A DNA stretch of 64,000 nucleotides from JAABQT01 sp035459025 (GCA_035459025.1 DATHYT010000090.1:1-64000); one strand, 5' to 3'. Shown: positions 49,977-59,040, numbered from the stretch's first letter. A program made the numbers and translations. Notes: generated by a model from the sequence alone, not told the origin.

Positions 49977-52699
49977 GTCTTCGCGGCGAGCTTGTCCAGC
50001 GTGGCCTGGAACGCCTGCAGGCGGTCGCGCTCCTGCTGTACCACGTGCGCGGGGGCGCGCTCGACGAAGGACGCGTTGGCGAGCTTGGCGCGGGCCTTGG
50101 CGATCTCGGCCTCGAGGCGGTTCACTTCCTTGGCGATGCGCTCGCGCTCGGCTTCTGGATCGACCTCGATGTGCGGCATGATCTTGTGGGGCCCGGCGAC
50201 GGCAACCGGGGAGTCCGACGCCGGCAAGTCGGCGACGCTCCTCAGATCCGATACCCGTGCCAGCGTCACGAATCCCGCTGCGGCGGAAGCGCTCAGCGTC
50301 CCGGTGACATAGAACGGAATGCGTTCCTTCGGCGGGATCTTGGCTTCGCTTCGCAGATTGCGGCCGGCGTTCACCACTTCTTTCGCCAGCGCGATCTCGC
50401 GCTCCGCCGCTTCATCGATCTTCTCCGGCTGGCTGCGCGGATACGGCGCAAGCATGATGGTCTCGCCGGTCTTGCCGGCGAGCGGCGCCACCCTTTGCCA
50501 CAGCTCCTCGGTCACGAAGGGGATGATCGGGTGTGCGAGGCGCAGCGCCGCCTCGAGCACGCGCACCAGCGTGCGCCGCGTGCCGCGCTGCTGCGCCTGG
50601 TTGCCTTTGGCCAGCTGCTCTTTCGCCACCTCGACGTACCAGTCGCAGTACTCGTCCCACACGAAGCGGTAGATCGCGCCGGCGGCGTTGTCGAAGCGGT
50701 ATTCGTCGAAGCCTTTCTCGACTTCGGCCTCGGCGCGCTGCAGCGTGCTCACGATCCAGCGGTCCCAGGCCGACAGCTCGACGGCGGCGCTGTCGTCCTG
50801 CCCGCAATCACGCCCTTCGGTGTTCATCAGCACGAAGCGCGTCGCGTTCCACAACTTGTTGCAGAAGTTCCTGTAGCCCTCGCAGCGCCCGAGGTCGAAA
50901 TTGAGCGTGCGCGCAAACGTGGCCTGCGCCGCGAAGGTGAAGCGCAGCGCGTCGGCGCCGAAGGCGGGGATCCCCTGCGGATAGTGCGCGCGCACGTATT
51001 TCTCGATCTTCGCCTTGTGATCGGCGCGCAGCAGCCCGAGCGTCGACTTGGCGAGCAGCTCGGGCAGCGTGATGCCGTCGATGAGGTCGAGCGGATCGAG
51101 CGTGTTGCCCTTTGATTTGGACATCTTCTCGCCCTCGGCGTCGCGCACGATGGCGTTGATGTAGACGTGGCGGAACGGCACCCGGCCGGTGAAGTGGCGC
51201 GTCATCATGATCATGCGCGCGACCCAGAAGAAGATGATGTCGAAGCCCGTGATCAGTACGGAGGAGGGCAGGAACACGTCCAGGTCCTTCGTCTTCTCCG
51301 GCCAGCCGAGCGAGGAGAACGGCACCAGGGCGGAGGAGAACCAGGTGTCGAGCACGTCTTCGTCGCGACGCAGCTTGGCGCCGCCCGCCTTGGCGCGCGC
51401 CTCGTCCTCGCTGCGCGCCACGGTGATGTTGCCGGACTCGTCGTACCAGGCCGGGATCTGGTGGCCCCACCACAGCTGGCGCGAGATGCACCAGTCCTGG
51501 ATGTTCTCCAGCCAGTGGTCGTAGGTGCTGCGCCAGTGCTCGGGAAAGAACTTCACCTCGCCGCTCGCCACCGCCTCGAGGCCGGACCGCGCCAGCCCCT
51601 CCATCTTCACGAACCACTGGTCCGTGAGCATCGGCTCGACGATCTCGTTGGTGCGCCCGGAGCGCGGCACGCGCAGCCTGTAGGGCTTCTCCGAAACCAG
51701 CAGCCCCTGCTGCTTCAGGTCGGCGAGCACGCGCTTGCGCGCTTCGAACCGGTCGAGTCCCGCGTACGGCGTGCCCTTCACCTTCGCCTCGAGGGTCAGG
51801 ACCTCGATCGGCGCGAGCCCGTGGCGCTGGCCGACGGCGAAGTCGTTGAAGTCGTGCGCCGGCGTGATCTTCACGCAGCCGGTGCCGAACGCGGGGTCGA
51901 CGTAGTCGTCGGCGATGACCGGGATCGTGCGGCCGGTGAGCGGCAGCCGCACCGTCTTGCCGACGAGCGCGGCGTAGCGCTCGTCCTTAGGGTTCACCGC
52001 GACCGCGACGTCGCCGAGCATGGTCTCCGGCCGGGTGGTCGCCACCGTCACGCTGAAGCCTTCGCCCGGGTAGCGGATCTCCCAGATCTTGCCGTCTTCC
52101 TCCTCGCTGTCCACTTCGAGGTCGGACACCGCGGTGCCGAGCACGGGATCCCAGTTGACGAGCCGCTTGCCGCGGTAGATCAGGCCTTCCTCGTACAGCC
52201 GCACGAACACCTCGACCACGGCGCGCGACATCTTCGCGTCCATGGTGAAGTAGCCGGCCTTCTGGCCTTCGGTGTCGGCGTAGGCCCAGTTGCCCGAGGC
52301 GCCCAGGCGGCGCATCTGGCCCATGATCGAGGCGCCGGAGCGCTGCTTCCACTGCCAGACGCGATCGACGAACTTCTCGCGCCCCAGCTCGTGGCGCGAT
52401 TTGCCTTCGTCCTGCAGCTGGCGCTCGACCACGATCTGCGTGGCGATCCCCGCGTGGTCGGTGCCGACCACCCAGTTGGTGTTCGCGCCGCGCATGCGGT
52501 GGTAGCGGATCAGCGCATCCATCAGCGTCTGCTGGAACGCATGCCCCATGTGCAGCGTCCCGGTGACGTTCGGCGGCGGCAGCTGGATGCAGTAGGCGGG
52601 CCGCGCGTCAGCGCGGTGCGCGAACCAGCCCGCAGCTTCCCAGCGCCCATACCAGCGGGCCTCGACCGCGTGCGGATCGAAGCTCTTGTCGAGCGACAT
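49973..52699 (-). CDS. valS: Valyl-tRNA synthetase
   Basis: A 908-residue class I synthetase. The HIGH-type motif is PPPNVTGTLHMGHAF (about 42-56), the KMSKS loop is EKMSKSKGNTLDP (near residue 523), and the editing domain (about 190-340) contains TTRPETMLGDVAVAVNP. WYVEVAKEQL starts the anticodon-binding region. The C-terminus is the usual ValS coiled coil (VDPEAERERIAKEVNRLEAE). It is co-oriented with the small gene and holC upstream, the order normal for betaproteobacteria. Confidence 0.98.
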   Translation of the reverse strand: MSLDKSFDPHAVEARWYGRWEAAGWFAHRADARPAYCIQLPPPNVTGTLHMGHAFQQTLMDALIRYHRMRGANTNWVVGTDHAGIATQIVVERQLQDEGKSRHELGREKFVDRVWQWKQRSGASIMGQMRRLGASGNWAYADTEGQKAGYFTMDAKMSRAVVEVFVRLYEEGLIYRGKRLVNWDPVLGTAVSDLEVDSEEEDGKIWEIRYPGEGFSVTVATTRPETMLGDVAVAVNPKDERYAALVGKTVRLPLTGRTIPVIADDYVDPAFGTGCVKITPAHDFNDFAVGQRHGLAPIEVLTLEAKVKGTPYAGLDRFEARKRVLADLKQQGLLVSEKPYRLRVPRSGRTNEIVEPMLTDQWFVKMEGLARSGLEAVASGEVKFFPEHWRSTYDHWLENIQDWCISRQLWWGHQIPAWYDESGNITVARSEDEARAKAGGAKLRRDEDVLDTWFSSALVPFSSLGWPEKTKDLDVFLPSSVLITGFDIIFFWVARMIMMTRHFTGRVPFRHVYINAIVRDAEGEKMSKSKGNTLDPLDLIDGITLPELLAKSTLGLLRADHKAKIEKYVRAHYPQGIPAFGADALRFTFAAQATFARTLNFDLGRCEGYRNFCNKLWNATRFVLMNTEGRDCGQDDSAAVELSAWDRWIVSTLQRAEAEVEKGFDEYRFDNAAGAIYRFVWDEYCDWYVEVAKEQLAKGNQAQQRGTRRTLVRVLEAALRLAHPIIPFVTEELWQRVAPLAGKTGETIMLAPYPRSQPEKIDEAAEREIALAKEVVNAGRNLRSEAKIPPKERIPFYVTGTLSASAAAGFVTLARVSDLRSVADLPASDSPVAVAGPHKIMPHIEVDPEAERERIAKEVNRLEAEIAKARAKLANASFVERAPAHVVQQERDRLQAFQATLDKLAAKT

Positions 52700-52701
52700 C
52701 C

Positions 52702-53058
52702 TCAGCTGCCCGTGGAGGTGGAGCGCTTGGCGGCGAGGGCGCCGGCATCGAGCTTGCGCGCCTGCAGCTCGCGCGCCACGGCACCCGCCACCGCCTCGCG
52801 CAGCGCAGCGCGCAGCCCATCGCCAAGCGCGGCGAGGGTGCGCTGCAGCTCGTTCTCCAGGCGCGCCAGCACCGCACGCTCGAGCTCGCGCGACAGCGCC
52901 TCCACGGCGGCCGCATCGAGGGCGGCCGGCCCCGCGGGCTTGGCCGGATCGACGATCTCGGTCAGCACCGGCAGGTCGTCGCCGCCGCCCTGAGACGCCT
53001 CCTGGTGGCGCCTGAGCAGCGCATCGACGCGCTGCACCAGAGGATTGGGATCACTCAC
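52702..53058 (-). CDS. Small helical protein between holC and valS
   Basis: A 118-residue, Ala- and Glu-rich, mostly helical protein (SDPNPLVQRVDALLRRHQE at the start; ERAVLARLENELQRTLAALG in the middle). No signal peptide or membrane helix is seen. GTG at 53058 overlaps the holC stop by 8 bp and starts a coherent reading frame; the frame upstream of it is a shadow of holC. I know no function. Proteins of this size and composition often sit at this spot in Burkholderiales. Confidence 0.7.
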   Translation of the reverse strand: MSDPNPLVQRVDALLRRHQEASQGGGDDLPVLTEIVDPAKPAGPAALDAAAVEALSRELERAVLARLENELQRTLAALGDGLRAALREAVAGAVARELQARKLDAGALAAKRSTSTGS

Positions 53059-53485
53059 TGCGGCTCGCTCCGGCGAGATCGTGGCTGGCGACGCGGTAGC
53101 CGCGCTCGCGATAGAAGCGGTAGCGCTCGCGCGCCGCCTGGCGGTCGCCGTCGTCGCGCGCCACCACCTCGAGCAGGCGCTCGTAGCGCTCGAATGCGGG
53201 CGGCGTGTCCGGCCCGAGGTTGAGCAGGATGTCGCACTCGGCGGCGCTGCCGACATCGGCGGCGATGAGCACGGGCGTCTCCGCGGCAAGCGCGTCCCCG
53301 TCGCGGCAGTGCGGCACGAAGCCGGTGGCCGGCCAAGTCCACAGCAGCCGGTCGATGCTCTGCGCGGTATCGGGCTGCGGGGCGTAGATCAGCAGCCGCT
53401 TGCCTTGCGCCAGCGCCTTGCCGGCCAGGCGGCAGGCCACCTGCAGCTTGTCCGCGGCGTTGAAGTAGAAATCGACGCTGGTCAT
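53051..53485 (-). CDS. holC: DNA polymerase III chi subunit
   Basis: A 144-residue HolC. The N-terminus SVDFYFNAADKLQVACRLAGKAL, then LLIYAPQ, LLWTWPATGFVPHC, PVLIAADV and LLNLGPDTPPAFERYERLLEVV follow the family pattern. Chi links the clamp loader (through psi) to single-stranded DNA-binding protein. Its ATG overlaps the pepA stop (ATGA at 53482-53485), a common pairing in proteobacteria. Confidence 0.93.
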   Translation of the reverse strand: MTSVDFYFNAADKLQVACRLAGKALAQGKRLLIYAPQPDTAQSIDRLLWTWPATGFVPHCRDGDALAAETPVLIAADVGSAAECDILLNLGPDTPPAFERYERLLEVVARDDGDRQAARERYRFYRERGYRVASHDLAGASRSE

Positions 53486-54987
53486 CGTCCCGCGTTCGCG
53501 AGCGCAAAGCGCACCAGCAGCGGCACCGGCCGGCCGGTGGAGCCCTTGTCGCGGCCGCTCTTCCACGCCGTGCCGGCGATGTCGAGGTGCGCCCAGCGCA
53601 GCTTCTTGGTGAAGCGGGCGAGATAGCACGCCGCGGTGACGCTGCCCGCGGGCCGCCCGCCGATATTCGCCATGTCGGCGAAGTTCGAGCGCAGCTGCTC
53701 CTGGTAGTCCTCCCACAGCGGCATCGGCCACACGCGGTCCCAGGCGTCCTCGCCGGCCGCGCGCAGCTTCTCGGCGAGCTTGTCGTCGTTGGCGAACAGG
53801 CCCGTGGCCACGTGCCCCAGCGCGATGACGCAGGCGCCGGTGAGCGTCGCGATGTCGATTACCGCGTCGGGTTTGAAGCGCTCCGCATAGGTGAGCGCGT
53901 CGCACAGGATGAGGCGACCCTCGGCGTCGGTGTTCAGGATCTCCACGGTCTGCCCCGACAGGGTCTTCACCACATCGCCCGGGCGCGTCGCCTGGCCGCC
54001 GGGCATGTTCTCGCAGGTCGGCACCACGCCGATGACGTTCACCGGCGCCTTCATCCCGGCCAGCGCGCGTATTGCGCCCAGCACGCTGCCGGCGCCCGAC
54101 ATGTCGTACTTCATCTCGTCCATCTCGCCGGCGGGCTTCAGCGAAATTCCGCCGGTGTCGAAGGTGATGCCCTTGCCGACCAGGACCAGCGGCGCAGCCT
54201 TCTTCGCGCCGCCCATGTAGCGCAGGACGATCAGCTTGGGCGGCTGGTGCGAGCCGCGCGTTACCGCCAGCAGCGCCCCCATGCCCAGGCGCTGCATGTC
54301 GCGGCGCTCCAGCACCTCGAGGCCGAGCTTGAACTGGCGCGCGAGCTTCTTCGCCTCGTCCGCCAGGTAGGAGGGCGTGCAGATGTTGGGCGGCAGGTTC
54401 CCCAACGTGCGCGCGAGCGCGACGCCTTCAGCCGTCGCCGCCGCCTCGCGCAACGCATTGCGCGCCTGCTCGGTCACCGCTTCACCGTGGATCGCGAGCG
54501 TCACCTCGGCCAGCGCGGGTGCGGGCGGCTTCTTCTGCGTCTTCAGCTGGTCGAAGCGGTAAAAGGCATCGCGCAACGCCAGGGCCGCCTGCCGCACGCT
54601 CCAGGCCATGGCACGACGACCGACCTTCAGCTCGGCGAAGTAGAGCACGGCGTCGCGCGCACCGAGCTCGCGCAGCGCAACCGCAGCGCCATGCACGGCC
54701 TTGCGAAAGGCGGTTTCCGCGAATTCCTTCTGTTCCCCCAGCCCGACAAGGAGCACGCGCTCCGCAGCGAGGCCGGGCACGTTGTGCAGCAGCAACGTCG
54801 AGCCAGGCTTGGCGCTCAGGTCGCCGTGCGCCAGCACCGTGGCGAGCCGGCCGCGCGCAGCGCGGTCAGCCGCAGCCGCGGCGCGCGTGAGCACAGGTGC
54901 GCCGGCGCCGGTAGCCTGATAGACGCCGAGCACGAGACAGCCGGTCTTCGCGCCCTGGGGCGCCAGCGCACGTATGCTAAATTCCAC
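53482..54987 (-). CDS. pepA: Leucyl aminopeptidase (M17)
   Basis: A 501-residue cytosolic di-metal aminopeptidase. The catalytic block is clear: VGKGITFDTGGISLKPA, MKYDMSGAG, and the family signature NTDAEGRLILCDAL. PepA also acts as a DNA-binding protein in E. coli. The start is GTG at 54987, giving MEFSIRAL as in other PepA proteins, with GGGAG six bases upstream; the open frame beyond it overlaps lptF and is spurious. Only 36 bp separate it from the divergent lptF start, so their promoters overlap. Confidence 0.95.
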   Translation of the reverse strand: MEFSIRALAPQGAKTGCLVLGVYQATGAGAPVLTRAAAAADRAARGRLATVLAHGDLSAKPGSTLLLHNVPGLAAERVLLVGLGEQKEFAETAFRKAVHGAAVALRELGARDAVLYFAELKVGRRAMAWSVRQAALALRDAFYRFDQLKTQKKPPAPALAEVTLAIHGEAVTEQARNALREAAATAEGVALARTLGNLPPNICTPSYLADEAKKLARQFKLGLEVLERRDMQRLGMGALLAVTRGSHQPPKLIVLRYMGGAKKAAPLVLVGKGITFDTGGISLKPAGEMDEMKYDMSGAGSVLGAIRALAGMKAPVNVIGVVPTCENMPGGQATRPGDVVKTLSGQTVEILNTDAEGRLILCDALTYAERFKPDAVIDIATLTGACVIALGHVATGLFANDDKLAEKLRAAGEDAWDRVWPMPLWEDYQEQLRSNFADMANIGGRPAGSVTAACYLARFTKKLRWAHLDIAGTAWKSGRDKGSTGRPVPLLVRFALANAGR

Positions 54988-55023
54988 CCGAATCTCCCGT
55001 GTAATGAGTGCTTTAAGTATCGC

Positions 55024-56100
55024 ATGATCTTTCACCGCGCGCTGCTGCGTGAGTTCGCGCAACTGGCGACCGCGGTGTTCCTGTCGCTGTTCCTGATCGC
55101 CATCACGACGCGCCTGGTGCGCCTGCTCGGACAGGCGGCGGGCGGCAAGATTCCGACCGACGCCGTGGTCGCCTTCCTCGGCTTCTTCGCGCTCAATGCG
55201 CTTCCGTTGCTGCTGTCGCTGACGCTGTTCGTCACAGTGCTGCTCACGGTGACGCGCAGCTACCGCGACTCCGAGATGGTGATCTGGTTCAGCGCCGGCC
55301 TGTCGCTCGCCGCCTGGGTACGCCCGGTGCTCGCGTTCGCCCTGCCGCTGGTGGCGCTGATCGCAACCCTGTCGATGGTGATCGCGCCCTGGGCCGTGCG
55401 CATGAGCGAGCAGTACCGCAGCCGCGTGGATGCTCGCGACGACGTGGCGCGCGTCGACCCGGGCGTGTTCCGCGAGTCGCGCTCGCGCGACCGCGTGTTC
55501 TTCGTCGAGTCGGAGGGCGCCGCCGCCGGGGAGGTGCGGAACGTGTTCGTCAACTCGGTGCAGCACGGGCGCACCGGCGTCATGTTCAGCCGCCGCGGCC
55601 TCGTCGAGACCGCACCCAACGGCGATCGCTTCATCGTGATGCTCGATGGCCGGCGCTACGAAGGCGTGCCGGGCGAGGCCGATTACCGCGTCATGGAATT
55701 CGAGCGCTACGAGGCGCGCGTCGAGTCCGCGGCTGGCGAGGAGCCGGTGCCGACGCACAAGAGCCTGTCGACGCTCGCGCTGCTGGGGAATCCGACGCAC
55801 GTAAACCACGGCGAGCTGGTGTGGCGCATCGGCGTTCCGCTTTCGGCGCTGATCCTGGCGCTGCTCGCTATCCCGATGAGCTTCGTCAACCCGCGAGCGG
55901 GGCGCTCGGTGAACCTGCTGTTCGCGCTGCTCGCCTATCTCGTGTACCAGAACCTGCTGAGCGTCAGCCAGGCGCGGGTGGCGCAAGGCCGGCTCGACTT
56001 TTCCCTGGGATGGTGGCTGGTGCACGCGGCCGTGCTCGCGGTGCTCTTGGTGCTGTTCGCGCAGCGCATGACGTTGCGGCGCTCGAGGTTGCGGGGTTGA
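55024..56100 (+). CDS. lptF: LPS export permease LptF
   Basis: A 358-residue YjgP/YjgQ-family protein with helices at about 12-32, 50-75 and 95-120. A periplasmic jellyroll domain (about 125-265) follows, then three C-terminal helices (about 268-352). FLSLFLIAITTRLVRLLGQAA, SYRDSEMVIWFSAGLS, PWAVRMSEQYRSR and IPMSFVNPRAGR are typical of LptF. With LptG and the LptB ATPase it extracts lipopolysaccharide from the inner membrane and pushes it into the LptC-A-D bridge. It is followed 4 bp later by lptG. Confidence 0.95.
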   Translation: MIFHRALLREFAQLATAVFLSLFLIAITTRLVRLLGQAAGGKIPTDAVVAFLGFFALNALPLLLSLTLFVTVLLTVTRSYRDSEMVIWFSAGLSLAAWVRPVLAFALPLVALIATLSMVIAPWAVRMSEQYRSRVDARDDVARVDPGVFRESRSRDRVFFVESEGAAAGEVRNVFVNSVQHGRTGVMFSRRGLVETAPNGDRFIVMLDGRRYEGVPGEADYRVMEFERYEARVESAAGEEPVPTHKSLSTLALLGNPTHVNHGELVWRIGVPLSALILALLAIPMSFVNPRAGRSVNLLFALLAYLVYQNLLSVSQARVAQGRLDFSLGWWLVHAAVLAVLLVLFAQRMTLRRSRLRG

Positions 56101-56104
56101 GACG

Positions 56105-57190
56105 ATGACGGGCGCAACCCGTACGCTAAACCGCTACCTCGCGCGCGAAGTGCTGGCGGCGGTGAGCTTCATCCTGCTCGGGTTTCTCGGCTTGTTCGCC
56201 TTTTTCGACCTGTTGGGCGAATTCCGCGACCTGGGCAAGGGCGAGTACAACCTGCGCCAGGTGTTCACCTACGTGCTGCTGTCCACGCCGACGCACGCCT
56301 ATGAGCTGCTGCCGGTGGCGGTGCTGATCGGCACGCTCTACGTGCTGGCGCACCTCGCCAACAATTCCGAGTTCACCGTGATGCGCGCCGCCGGCATGTC
56401 GCCGGGCCAGGCGAGCGGCATGCTGCTGCGCACCGGCCTCGTGTTCGCTGCGCTCACCTTCGCCATCGGCGAGTGGGTGGCGCCGGCCGCGGAAGAAGCG
56501 GCGCAACAGGTGCGCATGCGCGCGTTCTCCTCTGCCATCGGCCAAGATCTGCACTCGGGGCTGTGGTTCAGGGATGAGCGCGCGTTCATCAACGTGCGCG
56601 AAGCGCGCGAAGCGAGCCGGCTGAACGGCGTGCGCATCTACGAGTTCGACGCCGATTACCGCTTGGACAGCATCACCTCGGCAGCGCTCGGCGAGTACTT
56701 GGAGCAGGGCGCCTGGCGCCTGAGCAAGGTGGTGCAGACCCGCTTCACCGGGGAAGGCCCGCGCACGACGCACCTTGCGCAGACGCAATGGCGCACCGCC
56801 GTAACGCCTGAGCTGATCGGCGTGCTGGTGGTCGATCCCGAGCGCATGTCGGCGTGGAGCCTGTACCGCTACACCCAGCACCTGGCGGGCAACCGCCAGA
56901 AGACGGGGCGCTATGAGATCGCGCTGTGGAAGAAGCTCTTTTACCCGATCGCCACGCTGGTGATGATGGCGCTCGCGCTGCCGTTCGCGTACATGCACGC
57001 TCGCTCCGGCATGGTGGGCCTGAAGGTATTCCTCGGCATCATGCTGGGCATCTTCTTCCACATGCTGAACGGCCTCTTTGCCCATATCGGCCTGCTGCAG
57101 GACTGGCCGCCGTTTGCCGCCGCCGCCGTGCCGGGGACGGCGTTCTTTCTCGCCGCGGTGCTGATGATGTGGTGGGTCGAGCGGCGCTAG
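56105..57190 (+). CDS. lptG: LPS export permease LptG
   Basis: A 361-residue partner of LptF with the same 3 + jellyroll + 3 layout. NRYLAREVLAAVSFILLGFLGLFAFFDLL starts helix 1; EFTVMRAAGMSPGQA is the coupling loop and KKLFYPIATLVMMALALPFAY opens the C-terminal bundle. The C-terminus is unusually short after the last helix (WWVERR). Its stop overlaps the convergent RDD gene by 4 bp. Confidence 0.95.
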   Translation: MTGATRTLNRYLAREVLAAVSFILLGFLGLFAFFDLLGEFRDLGKGEYNLRQVFTYVLLSTPTHAYELLPVAVLIGTLYVLAHLANNSEFTVMRAAGMSPGQASGMLLRTGLVFAALTFAIGEWVAPAAEEAAQQVRMRAFSSAIGQDLHSGLWFRDERAFINVREAREASRLNGVRIYEFDADYRLDSITSAALGEYLEQGAWRLSKVVQTRFTGEGPRTTHLAQTQWRTAVTPELIGVLVVDPERMSAWSLYRYTQHLAGNRQKTGRYEIALWKKLFYPIATLVMMALALPFAYMHARSGMVGLKVFLGIMLGIFFHMLNGLFAHIGLLQDWPPFAAAAVPGTAFFLAAVLMMWWVERR

Positions 57191-57573
57191 GCGAGCACGA
57201 GCCGCGTGCCCGCCAGCCGATCGTGCAGGAACTGGCCGTCGCGGTCGGCGAGGGACCAGATTATCGAGATGCCGGTCGGCACGAGGACGAGCGCGCAGGC
57301 GAAGCGCAGCAGCGCGCGGCCCGGCGTCACGTTTACCAGGCGTACGCGCCAGGCCTTCATCGCCAGCGTCTGGCCGCCGCGCAGCCAGCACCACAAGAAG
57401 TAGGCGGCGAACACGGCGGCGAGAAACGCCTGGTGCGCGCGCAGCAGCCAGCCTTCGAGCGGCGCCGCGCCCGAAGCGAAATGGAAGGCGGAGCCGGCGA
57501 AGAAGGCGACGGCAAACAGCAGCAGCGCCTCGTACAGCATGCCGCCCAGGCGGCGCGCGAGGCCCGGCGTCAC
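57187..57573 (-). CDS. RDD-family membrane protein
   Basis: A 128-residue protein with three or four membrane helices. The family motif is at the N-terminus as ARRLGGMLYEALLLF (RDD degenerated to RRLGGMLYE) and again at the end as WSLADRDGQFLHDRLAGTRLV. The start is GTG at 57573, overlapping the stop of the upstream gene (GTGA). RDD proteins are small, poorly understood transport-like proteins. It is the last gene of the sigma-factor operon. Confidence 0.83.
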   Translation of the reverse strand: MTPGLARRLGGMLYEALLLFAVAFFAGSAFHFASGAAPLEGWLLRAHQAFLAAVFAAYFLWCWLRGGQTLAMKAWRVRLVNVTPGRALLRFACALVLVPTGISIIWSLADRDGQFLHDRLAGTRLVLA

Positions 57574-57977
57574 TTCGCCGGCGCGGGCTTCTTGGGCGGC
57601 GGCAACGACTGGTACTCGTCCCACTGCTGGCGCAAGTCGCCGCGCTGCTCGGGCGGCACCTTGCTGATGCGGCGGTAGTTCTCGCGCGCCTGCTTGCGCT
57701 GCGCCGGTGTGAGCTTGGCCCATTTCTTCATGTTCGACTGCACGCGTTTTTGGCCGACGGGCGTCATCTTCGGATAGCGCTTGGCGACGCCGATCCACTT
57801 CACGCGCTGCACCGGTTCGAGGCGATCCCATTCGGCCTCGAGGGGCGCGAGGATCGTCCGCTGCTCCGCGCTCAGCTGCTGCCAGCGACGGTCCGGCTCC
57901 GGGGCGGCGCCCGCCGGTGCCGCCGTGAGCAGCAGCGCCGCCGCTAGGGCTGCTGCGAGGCGCGCCGCTTGAGCCAC
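57570..57977 (-). CDS. DUF3106-type exported protein
   Basis: A 135-residue protein with a cleavable signal peptide (ARLAAALAAALLLTAAPAGA, ending near residue 24). The mature part is helical with repeated L-x-x-x-Q-R units (LSAEQRTILAPL, PVQRVKWIGVAKRYPKMTP, LTPAQRKQARENYRRI, VPPEQRGDLRQQW). The pattern recalls the LTXXQ helices of CpxP/Spy-like periplasmic sensors. It lies between the DUF3619 gene and the RDD gene; its start overlaps the former by 34 bp. A periplasmic stress-sensing role is inferred. Confidence 0.82.
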   Translation of the reverse strand: MAQAARLAAALAAALLLTAAPAGAAPEPDRRWQQLSAEQRTILAPLEAEWDRLEPVQRVKWIGVAKRYPKMTPVGQKRVQSNMKKWAKLTPAQRKQARENYRRISKVPPEQRGDLRQQWDEYQSLPPPKKPAPAK

Positions 57978-58327
57978 GCTGCGAAACCCTGGTCCAGGTA
58001 GGCGTCGATCGGCAGGTCGCTGGAGAGCAGCTGCGCGTCCAGCTCCTCAAGCTCGGCCGCGCGCTGCTGCTGCTGCCACGCATAGGTGGTGGCGAACGCG
58101 ACGGCGAGGACCAGGAGCGGCAGCAGCACGCGCAGCGACAGGCCGCGCGCGCCGCCGAGGCGACCCAGCGCGTTGCTGGCAAGGGCGAGCCCTGCCGCGG
58201 CCTCAGGCCGCTGGTGCGCGAGCGCCTGCTCGCGCGCGGCGCGCAGCCGCGCGGCCACCCGGGCATCCAGGTGCAGCCCCTGGTTCAACGCCTGGCGGAC
58301 GCGGAGGGCGAATTGCGATTCGTTCAT
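57944..58327 (-). CDS. DUF3619-type membrane protein, likely anti-sigma factor
   Basis: A 127-residue protein. A cytoplasmic N-terminal helical part (FALRVRQALNQGLHLDARVAARLRAAR) is followed by one membrane helix at about 66-83 (LRVLLPLLVLAVAFATTY) and a periplasmic tail. It starts 4 bp after the ECF sigma factor stop. Size, single membrane segment and position suggest it holds the sigma factor at the membrane; no experimental basis is visible in the sequence. Confidence 0.78.
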   Translation of the reverse strand: MNESQFALRVRQALNQGLHLDARVAARLRAAREQALAHQRPEAAAGLALASNALGRLGGARGLSLRVLLPLLVLAVAFATTYAWQQQQRAAELEELDAQLLSSDLPIDAYLDQGFAAWLKRRASQQP

Positions 58328-58331
58328 GGGC

Positions 58332-58901
58332 TTACAGCGTAATACCGCGCGCCTTGAGGGCTACGGCCAAGGCATGCGCTGCCCGTGAGCAGTGCGTTTT
58401 CACGCTGCCCTCGGAGCAGCCCATGGCGCGAGCGGTGTCGGCAACGTCCAATTCCTCCCAATAACGCATGAGAAACGCCTCCCGTTGACGCGCCGGCAGC
58501 TTCTCGATCTCTTGTTCAATTATTTCAACAACTTGCGACCGCTCAAGGTGCTGCGGCGGAGCGTCTTCGGCGTTCGACTCGCCGGCCGCGGCCAAAGTTT
58601 CGAGCGGATCGGCGTCGTCGTCCCCGGCGTGGCCCGGCAGCAACGACGAAAACAGCGTCACCCACCCCGCGCGTACCCGCTGCCGCCGGTACCAGTCGCG
58701 GATCGCGTTCTGCAGGATGCGCTGGAACAGCATCGGCAGCTCCGTGCCGGGGCGCTCGCCGTACTTCTCCGCCAGCCGCAGCATCGCGTCCTGCACGATG
58801 TCGAGCGCCGCCTGCTCGTCACGCACGGCATACAGGGCCTGCTTGAAGGCGCGCCGCTCCACGCCCTCGAGGAAGGCCGAAAGCTCGCTGCGCGAGGCCA
58901 G
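58332..58901 (-). CDS. ECF-type RNA polymerase sigma factor, probable CTG start
   Basis: A 189-residue sigma-70 family factor. Region 2 lies at about 10-80 (AFKQALYAVRDEQAALDIVQDAMLRLAEKYG, LPMLFQRILQNAIRDWYRR) and region 4 at about 130-185 (IEKLPARQREAFLMRYWEELDVADTARAMGCSEGSVKTH). No ATG, GTG or TTG lies where the family N-terminus begins. A CTG at 58901 gives (M)ASRSELSAFLEGVERR and is preceded by GGAAGGGAG with 5 bases spacing. The only upstream ATG (59006) adds an unrelated Arg-rich extension; a GTG ten codons further in would cut into region 2. It heads the sigma-DUF3619-DUF3106-RDD operon, divergent from ilvB. Confidence 0.85.
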   Translation of the reverse strand: MASRSELSAFLEGVERRAFKQALYAVRDEQAALDIVQDAMLRLAEKYGERPGTELPMLFQRILQNAIRDWYRRQRVRAGWVTLFSSLLPGHAGDDDADPLETLAAAGESNAEDAPPQHLERSQVVEIIEQEIEKLPARQREAFLMRYWEELDVADTARAMGCSEGSVKTHCSRAAHALAVALKARGITL

Positions 58902-59040
58902 TGGTTCTCCCTTCCTCCGACGCCCGGGGTGCGGTTTGCGGGCGATGTTACCAAAAGCGCCCCGAACAGCCGCGGCCCGTTGCTTGACCGCAATGCAACA
59001 AGTCATTAATGTTCAACGTTTTCCCCAGCCATCGCGGGTC

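Noticed and set aside
55024..55300. Open frame of pepA continuing upstream across lptF
   Set aside because: PepA homology begins at the GTG at 54987 with a Shine-Dalgarno sequence. The upstream part is antisense to the clear membrane protein lptF.
58984..58999. TTGACCGCAATGCAAC before ilvB, similar to the TTGACCGCAGTCAA sites
   Set aside because: Only the left half-site is present; the right half is ATGCAA rather than GTCAA, so the palindrome is broken. It is better read as a -35 hexamer.
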